64,000 nt of DNA from Pithys albifrons albifrons (Eukaryota; Chordata; Aves; Passeriformes; Thamnophilidae): contig NC_092459.1 in the NCBI RefSeq assembly GCF_047495875.1, positions 8,560,965 through 8,624,964 of the forward strand. The letters run 5' to 3'. Both the position numbers and the translations under genes were made by a program. Positions 13,301 through 26,465 of this stretch are shown piece by piece. Below the pieces are notes generated by a model that was not told the origin of the DNA, searched no databases, and saw only the letters and a program-made list of their open reading frames with translations. How positions within the stretch are numbered: the stretch's first letter is position 1; each line of letters opens with the position of its first letter.

Positions 13301-14580
13301 ATGAAGGTTAAAATCTTATGATGAGACACTCTGCTGAGCTGTAGTATAGCATAAGTAACCAGAGCAAGGAACAAATTGTGCCGGACACTTGCAGATCATT
13401 GGGACTGGAAGGGAAAAGGAACCACTACGTTTCGTACAGCTATTGAGGACACTCCATAAGTTAATCCAGTGGGGTCAGCAATTCCACAGGAAGCTGGTTT
13501 GTCTGTGCAATATATTTTTGCTGTATACCTCACTGAAACACCAAGGAGAAAGAATATGTTAGGACAAATTGAGCTGACACATCAAAACAGTAGTGACTTA
13601 TGTAGAAGAAAAAGCATTGCCCCAGGAGGAAGATCAGTCAGAACAGCCACACTGGATGAGGTCTATTCCAACCTGAACAGCAGAATCCATCAAATTTAAA
13701 TATCATTATTTTAGTTGTAGATCTCTTGATTACTATCAGTGGATAATACTGTGAAGACAGTATATTATTCAGTATCTTCAAGACAGTACCGTAAGTCAGT
13801 ACACTATATTAACATCCCTGTTCTTACATTCTAGCTAAAAAATATCCTCAATAATTATTTGCCTGATATTTTAAGCTCCAGTCACCCAAACAGACAGCTG
13901 GACGTGATCACCTTGAAATTCAAGTTGTTAATCACACTCTTTGTATTACAGTAGATGCTATTAGAAAATTACCCACGTGAACTTCTTGGAAAGTACTTGC
14001 ACATGGTTGCTGGAATCAGAAACAGAATGAGTGGCAGGGAAGTGAAGGAGTCCCACTAAAGGACAATAAGGATTAATAAAAGACTTGGATTTACATTTTG
14101 TCTATGCTAACAACCTGTTTTCATTCCCCTTTTCCTGTGCATCGACTGTTTCACCACACACCTTTCCACTGAGCAGCAGAGTAAATAAAAACTGGTCATA
14201 CAGGATGGCATTGATAAAATCAAGTTCACAAGCAGATATTTCAAACCCTTTATTACCAAGGCCATAAACTACATATGCTGTTTGATTAGGATATGATGAA
14301 AAGAATTTATTAGCAGATGTGTATTCGGCTACACTGTTTTACTGGCAGCTTTATGAGATTCTCTCCTAGGCTGACAGGTGCGGCTTGCCAGCTGCCTTGT
14401 ACAGTAAACAGGGGACCGAGCCTGCCATGTGCAATGATTTAATCAGTTACCATCAACTGCTGGAAAATAAACAAGCTTTTGTGCATTTCTTTCAGTCCCA
14501 TGTATATTAATTGAAACCAAATATTACAAATGACACTGAAAGAGAGTATTGCTGATCAGAGGAGACTAAAACTTAATAGG
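10376..14580. other. Unique AT-rich non-coding stretch
   Basis: I see no gene or clear repeat. The longest frame is 103 codons at 12732-13043 on the minus strand, without a recognisable domain. The 14340-14480 interval is compositionally balanced and free of simple repeats. It could be a conserved non-coding element, but that cannot be judged from one sequence. Confidence 0.5.
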
Positions 14581-14637
14581 ACACAGCCATGTAATACATA
14601 AATATAATAAAACACAGTCATGTAATACATAAATATT
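14581..14637 (+). repeat. Two-copy direct tandem duplication, 31-base period
   Basis: Copy 1 (14581-14606) and copy 2 (14612-14637) share 24 of 26 bases, both containing CATGTAATACATAAATAT. One difference is C/T near the start and one is at the last base. The two are separated by five A/T bases. This looks like a recent local slippage or duplication event with no coding content. Confidence 0.85.
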
Positions 14638-17600
14638 TGGTTAAAAGATAGCAGAATTTTGTTAAACTTGGCAATGGGAAGTCTTTTGAAGTCTCATTTG
14701 TCAGTTTCCATTCGTGGGACAGTCAAATCTAGTCATTTGGGTCACAGCTGGCAAAAGAAAGATGATCCTCTTGGTTTATTGTTCTGATACAAAATTGTCA
14801 TTACAAATTGAAAACACAGAGCAAATAAAAGAGGGCAAATGGGGAACTTCTGTGGTTACATATTTTTAACTGTTGCGTCTGGCTGTACTTTGCTTAATAG
14901 GGGTTGCAGAATTCAAGATGTCTATATCCTGGGTCTCATTACTATTGTTTAAAATTTTCTATACCACTACTTCAAATTAAAATGTTCTTTTTTGAATCAG
15001 TTCTTATATCCCATTTTTTCAGTGTTCTAAATATGTGAAACCTGAACTAATATTTTTATTAAGTATCTGACAGCTGCCTTGAAACATCTTTATTTCAAAT
15101 ATTTGCATGTCAAAATAAAGATATAGAAGACTTTTTTCTGCAGCCAAATGAGAGTGCTCATACAATTTAAAGAAAAAGTAAAATTGCTAAACTGATGCAA
15201 AAACATTTTACAGAAGAAGCTTCAACTTTATTTTTTGCATGTTTATACCAAAGAATATCATGATTACTCTGCAAGAAAGGACAGGTTGAGAGAAGCTGTG
15301 AAGTGAATAGAAAGGCTGTTAAACTGATTGCATACATAATTATAGTAATGATCTGTTAAAAATTCTGAAAATTGAAACCACGGTGATATTTTGGAAAAAA
15401 ATGGTCTTGTCTTTTAAGTGTCAATACATTCAAATTTTTTCTCTCATCATAAGCACATATTCATATTTGAGTAGATTTTCTGTGCTGGTTTAGAGTCAAG
15501 TTCCTGCACAGAATCATAGGTGCTAGAAAAGGAACTGCACCAGTAGCAGAAAACTTCATTCTCTTTCTGGCTTTCTGATTATAATGATTTCTCTGAAGGA
15601 GATTATTTTTGTTCTTTTGCTAATAATGTTTTTGGAAATGAGAGGCTGCACTGCGTCTCTTGGATGACATCTTTCTGGACTGATATAGATTCTAACACAT
15701 AGACATGCATGTCTCTTCTGAGTCATGTTCCCTACTTGATTGAGAAATCAACTTATGAGTTCAGGTATCTGCTCTTGCCTCTTAAAGGTCCTGTGGTGTA
15801 TAAACAGATTGTGTCACTTGAGAGAAAGAAAAGTAGTATTCATCAATTCTACTAGTTAGCTATGAGAAACAAAATGTTGGTAATCAAAGAGGAACTGAGG
15901 AAGGTTTTTGAACATATGAATGAGAACTTTGGGATTCAGAAAAGAAGGAAAGGCAGCTGGAAGACTTCAAAGAGAATGTGGAAATGATGCAGTTGTGAAG
16001 GATTATATCTGTGTATTGCAAGCAATGTAAAGAGATTAGCAGCAAACAGAAGGGCTAGGGATGATGAAATGAGTGGGTAGAAACTTGCTGCGAATAAATG
16101 AAGTCTGGAAGTAGCAATTTTGAAACTAAGAGGAAAAAATATTTGAAACAATGTTACCCTGGCAAGGATGAAGGCTGAAACCTGCCTACTGTTCAGAAAG
16201 GTCTTGCAGTTTTGCAATCGTGAGTCTATGACATAGTTTTCCAGGACAGAACCCACTGATCCAGGACATCTCTTTTGGCTCAGTATATTATTGCTGTGAC
16301 TGGACTGAGATGGTAAAAGGATAGTTTAGACAATACCACTTTTAAGGATTTGAGAGTGATGAGTTCCTAGTAGTAACAGCCACAGGATCCAAAACTATGA
16401 TAACAACTGCAGGACAAGTTAGGCAGACATATTGTATTTTATAATGGATTATGATGTACTTATTTGCTTTCATTCACTCCTTTTCATTTTCATGCTCCTT
16501 GGAGTATTTTCTTGATGAAGCACAGACTGCAGCTCAGCTTTTTCAGGATTTTGCAAAGAAAAGTGTCATATCAAGAGCATGTGCTGTGCAACTGATTAGA
16601 AAATAGCATTTAATATACACCCAGCCTTTCCTCTGAGATGCCTCAGAGAATCTGACTTCAGCAGGTCCTAGGCAGTAATTCAATCTAGACACTTCTATGC
16701 AAATATTCTCACCATATTGCTATTCTGTACAATTCCAGTGTAAGGCTTGTCTTAGAGCATGTATGTATGGAAATCTCCCTGCATTCTTTCAACAGAGGCT
16801 TTCTATTTCTCCCAAGCAACAAGACAGCCTCTTCATCAGCTTGGGGTGTCTGAGGTTTCTCCTCAGAGCCTGCATCTATACCAGTAAAATAAATGATGTT
16901 GTCGGCCCAAAACTAACTTAGCATGATATGGTTATCTCTTTTCACCTACAAAATAAGGTGGCCACATTCAGACTCAACATTTAGAATATCTTTATCCTAT
17001 ACATTATCCTCAAACCACACCTGGGAATCATCAGGGAGAGTGCTAGTTATCTTGAGTCGAAATCAGGCAAGGCACCATTTAACATGGCAGATAATGGAGT
17101 TTTAGTGTCTGTGCCTGTGCCCTGTTTAACTTGCTGGTAAAAATGAAACCTTAGGATACAGCTGAAAAGTCCACAGTCTGGATCCACAACCACAACAGAC
17201 TTCAGGATGTTATAAACCCATCATAGGATACATTTATATTGCATGTCAAGCTCAGGTCAGCATTCTGGATCTGAACTCTAACTTACCGGCAGTGCAAAAA
17301 TTTACAGCCCTGAAACAAGGTTGCAATTCCCTGGATGGCAGGTTTTTAAGTCCTCCAGGCTCCTAAGGTCCAAGGTGAGCCCACATATGATGTTAAGGTC
17401 TGTTTTGCAGGCTGAAACAAATAAGGGTGGTTTGAGAAAGTATCTCTAACTATCTCCCAGCATCTGGGCACCAGTCAGTGTTTGCAGAAATGGCCACTCA
17501 AGGCACTGAAGACCACAAGGGTGGCCTGCAGGGTTGTGCTCGACTGGAGGGAGGACTGTTCACCATTGCCTGATGACCAGGCCTTGTGCAGTAGCAACTA

Positions 17601-20600
17601 GGACATAGGTTTAAGCACACGTTTTAAGCATTGCAGAGTGAGAATATAGTCTTCTATAAAGTTTTCCGACTTTGTTCCATTTGTTTCTGACATTTAATGT
17701 GTGCCATCTGCTGTACTGATTGCCACTCGATTTCCCAAGCAGTCTTGATCTTCCTCTCTGCCCAAAAGTGAACTCTGACATCCATGGCCTTATCCCTAAT
17801 TAGCTGAGGTGCTGCATGACTGTCCTATCAGAGGTATCTTGTTCTGTTTTAATTATCAAAGTTTCTCTCCTCTAACCTGGCTCACAATTTCTCCAACAGG
17901 CAGACAAAGCTGCCTTTACAGAAGCAGATGGCTGCTGTGCATGCCCAAGTGCAACCCTAACCTCTCCCCCAGTGGCTTTGGGACTTTTGAGAGCACATAT
18001 ATTCCCCAGTCTCTATATGTGCAGATACTGAGAAGTCACAAATCCCACGCAAGGTCAAACTACTCTGCCCAAAAGTGTGGAGTGCACATTATCATACGAT
18101 TTTAATAATTGATTGGTTTGAGCTAAGCACTGCACCTACATGGTCATGGTCAGTATTTCCATGATATTTCTGGTTCTTGGCACCTGCATATAAAGAGCAA
18201 CTTATCTCTCCCCTGCGCATCTCTGCCTTCTGCTGGCCTTGGTCTTTTAACAGACTGATGTACCTGTGGAGAACACAAATGCCACAACAATTATACCCTT
18301 CTAAGTCCTTTCAGGCCCTAATGATTTTCTACATAAAACTAGCTTAATTTTTATTCTGCAAATACACAGAAGCACCAGGCAACATTTCATCTTAAGCACA
18401 GAGCCCCAAGAAAACATATTCCTGATGTTATTTATATGGTATTTTATATGGAGAGAAGTTATCCTCTGAAACACTGCCAAGGATATTGCACAAGTAAGTG
18501 AGGACCTAGAAACAACTGCTAATCTCAGAGAGGGCAGTGCTCTTCCATCTCAAGGGTCTTTGTTTAAATTCCTTGCTTCACATTATATAGATCCCTGAAT
18601 GTATTTTTCTTGGAGAGATGAATTTAACCACCTTGAATCTGGGCTTGCAATCTAACTTCAGTACACCCTAGCTACAAATACAAGTTTTTTGAAAAGAAGT
18701 GGTGGGATTTAGTGCTGGAACTAACACTAACTTTTCAACCCCTAGAATTAAAATTGCCTGGTTTGAAGTTGGCAGTTTTCACAGTGAAATTATAAAATAT
18801 TTTTCAGTCTCGGCATCTGCAAAATAAATGTGTGGTAGCAAAAATGAGCATAACTTGAGAAAATATTTTTCTGAAAATCTTAACAAAAATGTTGCCACTT
18901 TTGCAGATAACATTTTCATTTTTAAGCACATTTTTTATTACAGACAAGTGCTTCTGACCTGTCTGTTAATTTTCTCTAGATATGGACACTCATTACACTC
19001 ATGGTTGTGGAGTAGGTCAACAGAATATTGACACATAGAGATTCCCAAACCCACCTATAAGATAACATCAAGCACATTGAATGATGTGTGATGACAAAAC
19101 ACACTGCTCACCATATACGTAGTCTTTCAAACACTTCTACATGTCATTAAATTCATACCACTCACAGAAGAATTTTGTGACCATGAAAACTTGGTGGGAA
19201 CTCAGTTGAGTGGTAACAGCTGGAGGGTGATGAGATTCAGTGTAACTACACATGTAAGAGACCTCCTTGGCGCACGTCACTGTTTGAAGGGCTGGGGTAT
19301 GAGTTTTGACTCAAACCAAATCACACTGTTGTTAAATTCTGTACTCCTGCTTGGCAGAATAGCAAAGTGAGTGTCATGTCCAAAATATTTCTCCTGGAAA
19401 GAAAGAGTTTGGCACTACAGTGAAGGGAAACTTGGGAATTGCTGATAAAGCAGAGGTGTTTTTCCCCTCCAAACAAAGATGCTAGAGTTAATTTGTTGCG
19501 GTTTTGTCTGCACAAGACCTATTATATGGGCTGTAATTTCACGGGATGGAGACTGTGAACTCCCAGGTCACTTGTAAACCGATCACTCCCCAGCCTCTCC
19601 TCCTTGTGCTTTTAAGTGTTTTGAGCCTGGTAAATTGAAACCTGAAGAAACACAGAGCTCTGATCTTTGGGACCTCTAGAGCAAACCTGGACTTTTGCTG
19701 ATTTGCTCTAGGAAGTAACTGCTTACTTACCCCATAATTAACACCACAAAGCTGATCTTTGGAAGATAAAGTATGGGAGGTCAGAGACAGGATCAGGGAG
19801 AAGGGTTTCATTAGAATTGCAGCATTTGGGGCCTGATTTTTTTCTCATTTGCATCAGATTGATCCAGGAATTGTTTCACTAAAGTCAAAGGTGCTAACAA
19901 CTGTAAAATCTGTCTAGATTAGAAACAGGTCATTACTATCACAGCTAATGGATTTTAATCCATAAACTTAGTAAAACAGCAACAGAAATTGCTTGTTAGC
20001 TACCCCACTAACCACACTTTCACTCTTATCTTACAGCAGAGGCTGCATTAGCACTTCCTTACAAGTTCCAATTTATAGCAAGGTTTCAGACACATAAATA
20101 AGTCTTCCAGTTGGTTGGCTTGGTTTAGCCATGCAACTAAATAGCATGGTATTCATAACATTGAGTAACACTGCTAAACAAGTTTTGCATATTTATCAGT
20201 TTTTATTTGTATATTTTGCTGCCAAGAATTTAAACAACTCTCTTGTATTAAAAGAAGAAGAAGAAAAGTAAAAACAGAAAAAAATGGGTGAAAAATAATA
20301 GGAAAAGGCCAAACTCTCAGTTGATGAAAATCAGAATAGCCCCACATGTCCATAATTTCCACTTTGGCAGGTTGATTTCAGGTTGATATCCATTTTATAT
20401 TAATGAGGACTCAGTATAAAATAAGTAAAAGAAAATTGCCACTGCTAAACCAAAACTTTCATGAACAACAAGAAGAATTAAATAGGTATATCACATATAC
20501 TTAGGCACTCCTTTCCAAAATTTAGTTTTATACTCAGATTCCTGCCTTCCACACAAATGTGGTTAAACCACAAATTTTGTTGACAACCACTTATATTAGG

Positions 20601-22092
20601 AATAAAGGATCATTATTTTGAGGTTACAGAAAGACTTATTTATACTACAGGACTGGGTCCCACCGCATTTTAAATTTACTGGATGAATAGTTTTTGTGTG
20701 TCCCTCGTTCTGTGTCTTTGTCACACACAGCATCCCACATTCAGTCTTTGGCATGTGAGAGTTATGCTTCCCGAAGACATTTTCCTCATAAAACTGGTTG
20801 TTTACTTTTTATACAGCAATACCACAAAGCTAATGTTCTTTCTTTTTAAGAGGGTCAGGGTCCTTGGGTCTATTTTAAAATGAAAAATGAAATAGTGCAG
20901 ATCAACTAGACTTCAGAACATAAATCAAACCTCAAATAATGGAATGGGCAGCCTCTGATTTCTCACCCAGAATATGTGAATACTGAAGATGGATAAACAG
21001 CCTGTTAATTTGCCCTCTTGTTTTAATCTTTATCTCAAATGTGATTCTAATACATGGGAACAGAACAGACATGAGTTTGTGGAGTAATTTTGCTGCCAAA
21101 AATAAGTTCTGGCTTGCAAGCAAGAAGGCATCATATTGCCAGTTATGGACACAATAGTCCCTTTTTATGATTATACCTATGCTAATATATTAGCTTGTGC
21201 CAAGGAATATTCTGGGCACTGCAACTCGATCACTTACACGGTTTAACCGTAGCAAAGGCCTCTGACATGGTTTTGTTAAAATCACCTAGCATTTCCCAAA
21301 CAATTTCCTGGCACAGTGCAGAAGTTAATGTTGGGGAATGACCACTCAGAACAGGCAGCTTGAAATAGTCTGCAATTTGGAAATAAAGCAAACTTAATAA
21401 TATGCAAATGTCAAGACAATGCCAGCTGGCCCCATGGCCAGAGAACAAGCACTGACACTGTTTGCTCTGCGGTATAAACCTAGCCTGTATGCCTAAGACA
21501 CCTGAGCACAGGACCGCTGTATTTCTGGATGCCTCATTCCAGAGACCTGACCAAGTAAAAGGAAATCCGTGAAAGAAAGAAAGTAGCAGAAATGCCCAGA
21601 AGGGTTTTTCCCCTTAAAGCTCCACTCTAAAAACATATAAAGTTGTGGAGTTTTAAATGCCCTTAAAATTTCAGAATATTTTGTAGCTGACTGGGGGATA
21701 ATGGTAACAGTGGGAATATCAAGACCTTGTGCATGTATTGACTGCAAATAGTAACTGATCTGTAGTCATCATGTGGCTTCTACACAAATATATTTGAGCA
21801 TTGCATAATTGTTTGAGGTAACTCAGCCCAACTCAAGATACCTCCAAGAAATTCCAAACCATGTGCAGACCCTCTCTCTATGGCACACAGTGGCTGAGCA
21901 GTGGAGTGGAGTGAGGACATCCCTGTGAGTTGCTCATACAGTGCACAGGGCAGTGCTGTGCAAAGCAACCCACAAAGTCATGAGGGAATTTGTCAGGCTG
22001 TTTGACAGCAAACCTTCCTTTCAGTTCAGGGACTACTGATGCCTTTGCTTTCCACATCTTCCCTTCTCTGTGCTAATTATTCTCTGCCATAT
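14638..22092. other. Long unique non-coding stretch
   Basis: There is no supported gene and no clear interspersed repeat. Open frames reach about 106 codons (15936-16256, minus) without recognisable domains. A POU-type octamer ATGCAAAT is present at 21402-21409, in a repeat-free stretch at about 21190-21480. Sequence of this kind in birds often holds conserved regulatory elements, but conservation cannot be seen here. Confidence 0.5.
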
Positions 22093-22330
22093 AGAATCAT
22101 AGAACAATTTTATGCTGGAAAAGACATCTAAGAACAGTGAGTCCAACTATTAAATCAGCACCTCTGTGTTCACCACTAAAACCCATCCCCAAAGGGTCAT
22201 ATCTACAAGCCTTTTGAAGACTTCCAGTGCCTGATCATACTTTCAGGGAAGAATTTTTTTTCCTGGTATCCAATCTAAGCCTCCCCTGACACAGCTTGAG
22301 GCCATTTTCTTTCATCCTGTCACTTGTTAA
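22093..22330 (-). mobile_element. CR1 LINE 3' end, antisense, 5' truncated
   Basis: Reading from the left, the fragment begins at the CR1 3' terminus (ATAGAATCATAGAACAATTT at 22091-22110, the short ATTCTATG-type terminal repeat of the family in reverse). GGAAAAGACATCTAAGA (22117-22133) and GAGTCCAACTATTAAATC (about 22139-22156) follow. The late ORF2 region comes next: GGAAGAATTTTTTTTCCTGG, then CCAATCTAAGCCTCCCCTGA, then GAGGCCATTTTCTTTCATCC. All are reverse complements of well-known avian CR1 3' consensus blocks. The match fades around 22330-22390. It is non-coding and relatively well preserved, so younger than the L3-type copies in this window. Confidence 0.9.
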
Positions 22331-23153
22331 TATGTTCATAGTGGGCTCCTCTGTCTCTCTCACCAGCAATACCAGGGGCAGCAGGTATTCCTAAGAGCAT
22401 CCCTAAATAATAGCTGATCAAAAGTGGTCCTTCCTCTAGCCATTTCCCAAACATATGATCTGTTCTCATTTCCTCACAGGTAAGTGTGTCTTTGAGGGCT
22501 GGTCTCCACCCAACTTCTCTGTTGTTCTACCTCACCAAAAGAAACTGTACCTGTAGACCAATGCTGAGGGCACTTGCCTGAAGCTGTATTCTATGAAGAA
22601 GTAAGCCTTGGTTTTGCCAAAGGAAATAGGGATGTTTTAACTAACCCAAAAGTTTTTCAGCTGGACCATTTGTAGCAAATGTGGCTCTGGAGCATCTCAG
22701 GTATGAACAAGAAAAGAATATTTAAGGTATGCATTTTCCATATAAACAGTAAGATGCATCTCATGCAAGGGAAACAAATCCAGTATTTTTATAGCACTTT
22801 TCCTTCCCCATGTAACCCTTCCTCTAGACTGCCAAATGTGTAATCTACTAAAAAAAGATGATGTGCAAATGGCCTACAGTTACCTCCCAGAAGCTGCTGG
22901 TCTCAGAACCAATTACAGCACAGTGGTTGTACCAGTACACCTCCTAACACAGAAAAACAAGAAAGGCCCATGCTCTGCCATAAACTCAACCAGTCAGCCC
23001 ATTGTCATTCATCATGGGCTTCTGAACACTTTACTAAGAGAAGGGCATAACACCATAAGAAGTAAGGAAGGAATGTAAGTGAATTCAAATTGAGAATCTC
23101 AAAAAGAAAAAAAAATCACAACAGCAAGTGCTGTAGAGTCTTCTTCAGTTCAT
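22331..23153. other. Non-coding stretch
   Basis: The first 60 bases may be a decayed continuation of the antisense CR1 copy to the left. The rest contains an 80-codon frame at 22836-23078 (plus) with no recognisable domain. No gene is supported. Confidence 0.5.
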
Positions 23154-23241
23154 GGGGGTTTGTTGTGATGTTTGTTGCTGTTTTCATTGGGGGTTTTGTT
23201 GGGGTTTTTTGGGGGTATTTTGTTGTTGTTTTTTTTTTTAA
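23154..23241 (+). repeat. G-run / T-run low-complexity patch
   Basis: Four G-runs lie on the plus strand at 23154-23158, 23189-23193, 23201-23204 and 23211-23215, separated by T-rich spacers and followed by a GTT run and a T-run up to about 23239. The last three G-runs are only 6-7 bases apart. The layout could allow a G-quadruplex if the first run joins through a 30-base loop. Functional meaning is unproven. Confidence 0.7.
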
Positions 23242-26200
23242 AGGCAGAATAAATCAATAGGAAAATAATTATTGGGGAATGGTTTTGTTTTCAAAATAAA
23301 GAACTATAGAGAAACAGTCAGATCTTTGGAACATCTGCTGTCCCTCATTTTATGAACAAAATGGGAGCAATATACTGTTGAGGATAGCTAAAGAAGGGGA
23401 CTAAGTGAGAATGTTACTTGATTCAAACCTTCACGTTAAGAAAACTCTCCACTGTCAAGAACCTGTCAAGGGAGTTCTTGTATTCAAATGGACAGCAATT
23501 TAAACATATCGCTAACCTCAGGGAACCCAGGAATACCAAAACAAAGGATATTTTTAGCCTATTTGGCTACTTGGTGGTGTCAAGTGTCTGCTTTCATTAA
23601 AATCTTACAACTATTTCTCCCAAATGTCAAAATTGTAAAGCTGTTGACTGATGCAGCTGAGATAACCCAGGCAATGGTATTCCACTGATTTAGGTGACAG
23701 TGGTCTCACCATGACAGTGTTAGGGAGCTAATTTAGCTTTGCAAATTAGGAATCCTTCCAAGATGAATTAGGATACCTTCACAATCCAACTCATGACATG
23801 GGTAGTTCTTGAGCTTCAAGAGGAGTCTGTGTACAGTGGGTGTAGAAATTCACTGGCCTGGTCAGGAAGCTCTGTTTTTCTCTTCACTTCATGAACTTGC
23901 TGTTTGCTTCATGATTTTCAGGGCTGTGGAGAAACCCAGGCCAGGATTTCTTGCTTAGTAAAAGCTCATGCTATGTAAATCAGAAGGAAAAAAAATAAAT
24001 AAAAAAATAAATTACGCAGTCCAAACCAGCAGTTCAAAAACAATCCACCATGGGCAGGAAGCCAACAGCAATGTTAGAAAATACAGAACAGAATATGTAC
24101 AAAGCCAGCTCTGTCATGGAAATGCACATGAGAACATGGAGAAAATCCTTATCTGTGCTACAAAAATTAAGATCTGATGTGCATATGCACTTTGGTGCAT
24201 GGAAAAGGAATTTAATTACTTCCTTGAGTAAAGAACTTTACTCTTCTACTTCCAATATCATTATTTTTCATTTCTTGTATGGGAATAGTAAGATAAAGGT
24301 ATACACTGGGCTCAATTCCTTTCTGTCTCTGCCTCTTTGATGACTTTACTGAGTTTATGAGGAAGAATCTTTCACAAGTCAATCTGCTATTTTAAGCTCC
24401 TTTGAATTTTGGGGCATCAAACAACTACAGGAATACTATAGACCATGGGAGCTGTTGCTTCTGGTCCAACCATTCTCATAATTCAAGGTGTCTGGACCAT
24501 GAGGAGTAGGCAGTAAGGTGGAAAGTCTATTCAGGTTAGTCATATAGGAAGATATTTGCGAAAGGATTTCTTAGGAATGGGGCATTTACAGGGAGGATGG
24601 GTGTGGAAAGAACATGTGTGCCTGTCCTTCTGCTTGACTAACCCGAATAATGTCTGCCAGAGCCAAGCGTGCACAGACCACAGCAGCCAGAGCTGGCACA
24701 TTCTCAGGCTTGCCCAGAACATGAACCTAAAAAGTTTCAGATTCAGTTTGGAGTCTCAAAACCACCATGTGTGAGGAGGTTCAAAAATGCCACAGCTTAG
24801 ACTGCACTTACATAAGACTATTAAATAAATTAGTCTTACAGCACAGAACGAAATGTAATTCAATCCTGGTGATAGATTGGGAGATTAATCACAATTTACA
24901 GCCTTGTAAAGCAGATACACAAAAAGAAAAAAAAAAAGAAAAAAGTAAAGAAAAGAAAAATATTCCAGCACTCAGAGGCTTCAGCCTACAGAAATAATTA
25001 AATGTATTGATGACATTTTTGAAAAAGAAACTATTTCTCCCTTTTTCTCAGTTTTTTAGTTGCACATAAAACTGGGTGCTTTCAGTTTAAAAAAATGGAA
25101 GAAGCAAAAGCAGACAACTGGGGCTTTTCTTTTTGAAAAGAAACTTTGATATCTAGAAACATTTTTTATTTCCTGGCTTCTTCTTTAACAACTAAAAAAT
25201 ATTGATGAAATTGACTTTTCCTTGAAAAAATGTTGAACTAAAAAATTCAACAACCTCTACTGCTAATCCTGGGCTAATACAGTCTTCTAAATTGCATATG
25301 AACATTGTTACTTGGGTTTATTTAAAAAAAAAGTAAAAACAGATTGAATTTCAAGAAAGTAAAAGTCCATTACAGTCTTTAGAACCCACAAAAAGCTTTG
25401 TAGGGCATTTGAGAAGTGGAAGGTACCATTTTGTGCTCTAAGCCTTTCACACACCATTCAACAGTCAAGACAAAGTCATTTCAGTGATCAAACTCCAATA
25501 CTGTATAACCTGTATATGTTATTTGAAAAACATATGCATGACATTAAAAAAGTGGCTTTTATGTTATTACTTATACAGAAGAGGCATGGGATCAGCACAT
25601 TCCTTGAAATGCTTTTCATTTTTAAAAGGGTATTTATAATTTTAAATGTTCTGGCCATTTCGCAATGATGTGCTAATTCTCCATTTTGTTTGAAAATCAC
25701 ATCAGTAATAAGAACAGCAGATTTGAATTCCCAGAGTTGTTTACTCCAGTGACAGAAATCCCCTGAACACAATTATCTTGGATGAAGATTTTCATGTCCC
25801 TCACTCGGAGCCTTCCTAAACACAATGTGTTTTGCCCTCAGTTGACTGAGAGAGCCTGAGTTTCAGAGAATAGGGCTTCAACACTTCCTGAAAGTGTGAC
25901 AGCTTCAAAGTATGTCCAATGAGACCCCAGAACCACCAGTCATTTTGGAAAAATATTGTTGCTGTTTCTCTGATCCATTGTCTTTTTCAGAGTGGCACAA
26001 CTGTGTTTCTGTGCACAATTCCCAACAAACTGATTGATGTGGAAGGCAAGCCAGGAAAAACTCTGCTCCACCCCATTTTGTGTGTTTCACGGTCAAAAAC
26101 GTTCAATAACTGCCCAGATGGGGAATATATTTTTTTCCTTTCTGTTCCTGTATATACTCCTTCTGCAAATTGCATTATTATTGGGTCATTCACATGCTAT

Positions 26201-26345
26201 TGACTTCATTCTACAGCTTGTAACCCTTTACATCGTTGCCTGCCTACCATATTGCTCTAGAAATGCCACCACTGAGCTCCTGCCATGATATGTTCCTGTA
26301 AATGGGAACAAAGGGGCCATACTGATCTTTTGATTAATCCTTGCT
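23242..26345. other. Unique AT-rich non-coding stretch
   Basis: No gene is supported. An A/G-rich patch occurs at about 24918-24960. Open frames up to about 96 codons overlap on both strands and have no recognisable domains. Confidence 0.55.
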
Positions 26346-26364
26346 ACACACACACACACACACA

Positions 26365-26426
<62 letters not shown>

Positions 26427-26465
26427 CTCACACACTCACACTCACATTAACACTCTCACACACAC
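26346..26465 (+). repeat. Compound CA/CT microsatellite
   Basis: A (CA)n block is followed by (CT)n at 26366-26380, then a longer (CA)n block to about 26423, then interrupted CACTCT/CACACT units to the end. Two plus-strand frames and one minus-strand frame of H/T/L/S or C/V/R/E repeats over this interval are artefacts of the dinucleotide array. The length suggests a polymorphic locus. Confidence 0.95.
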
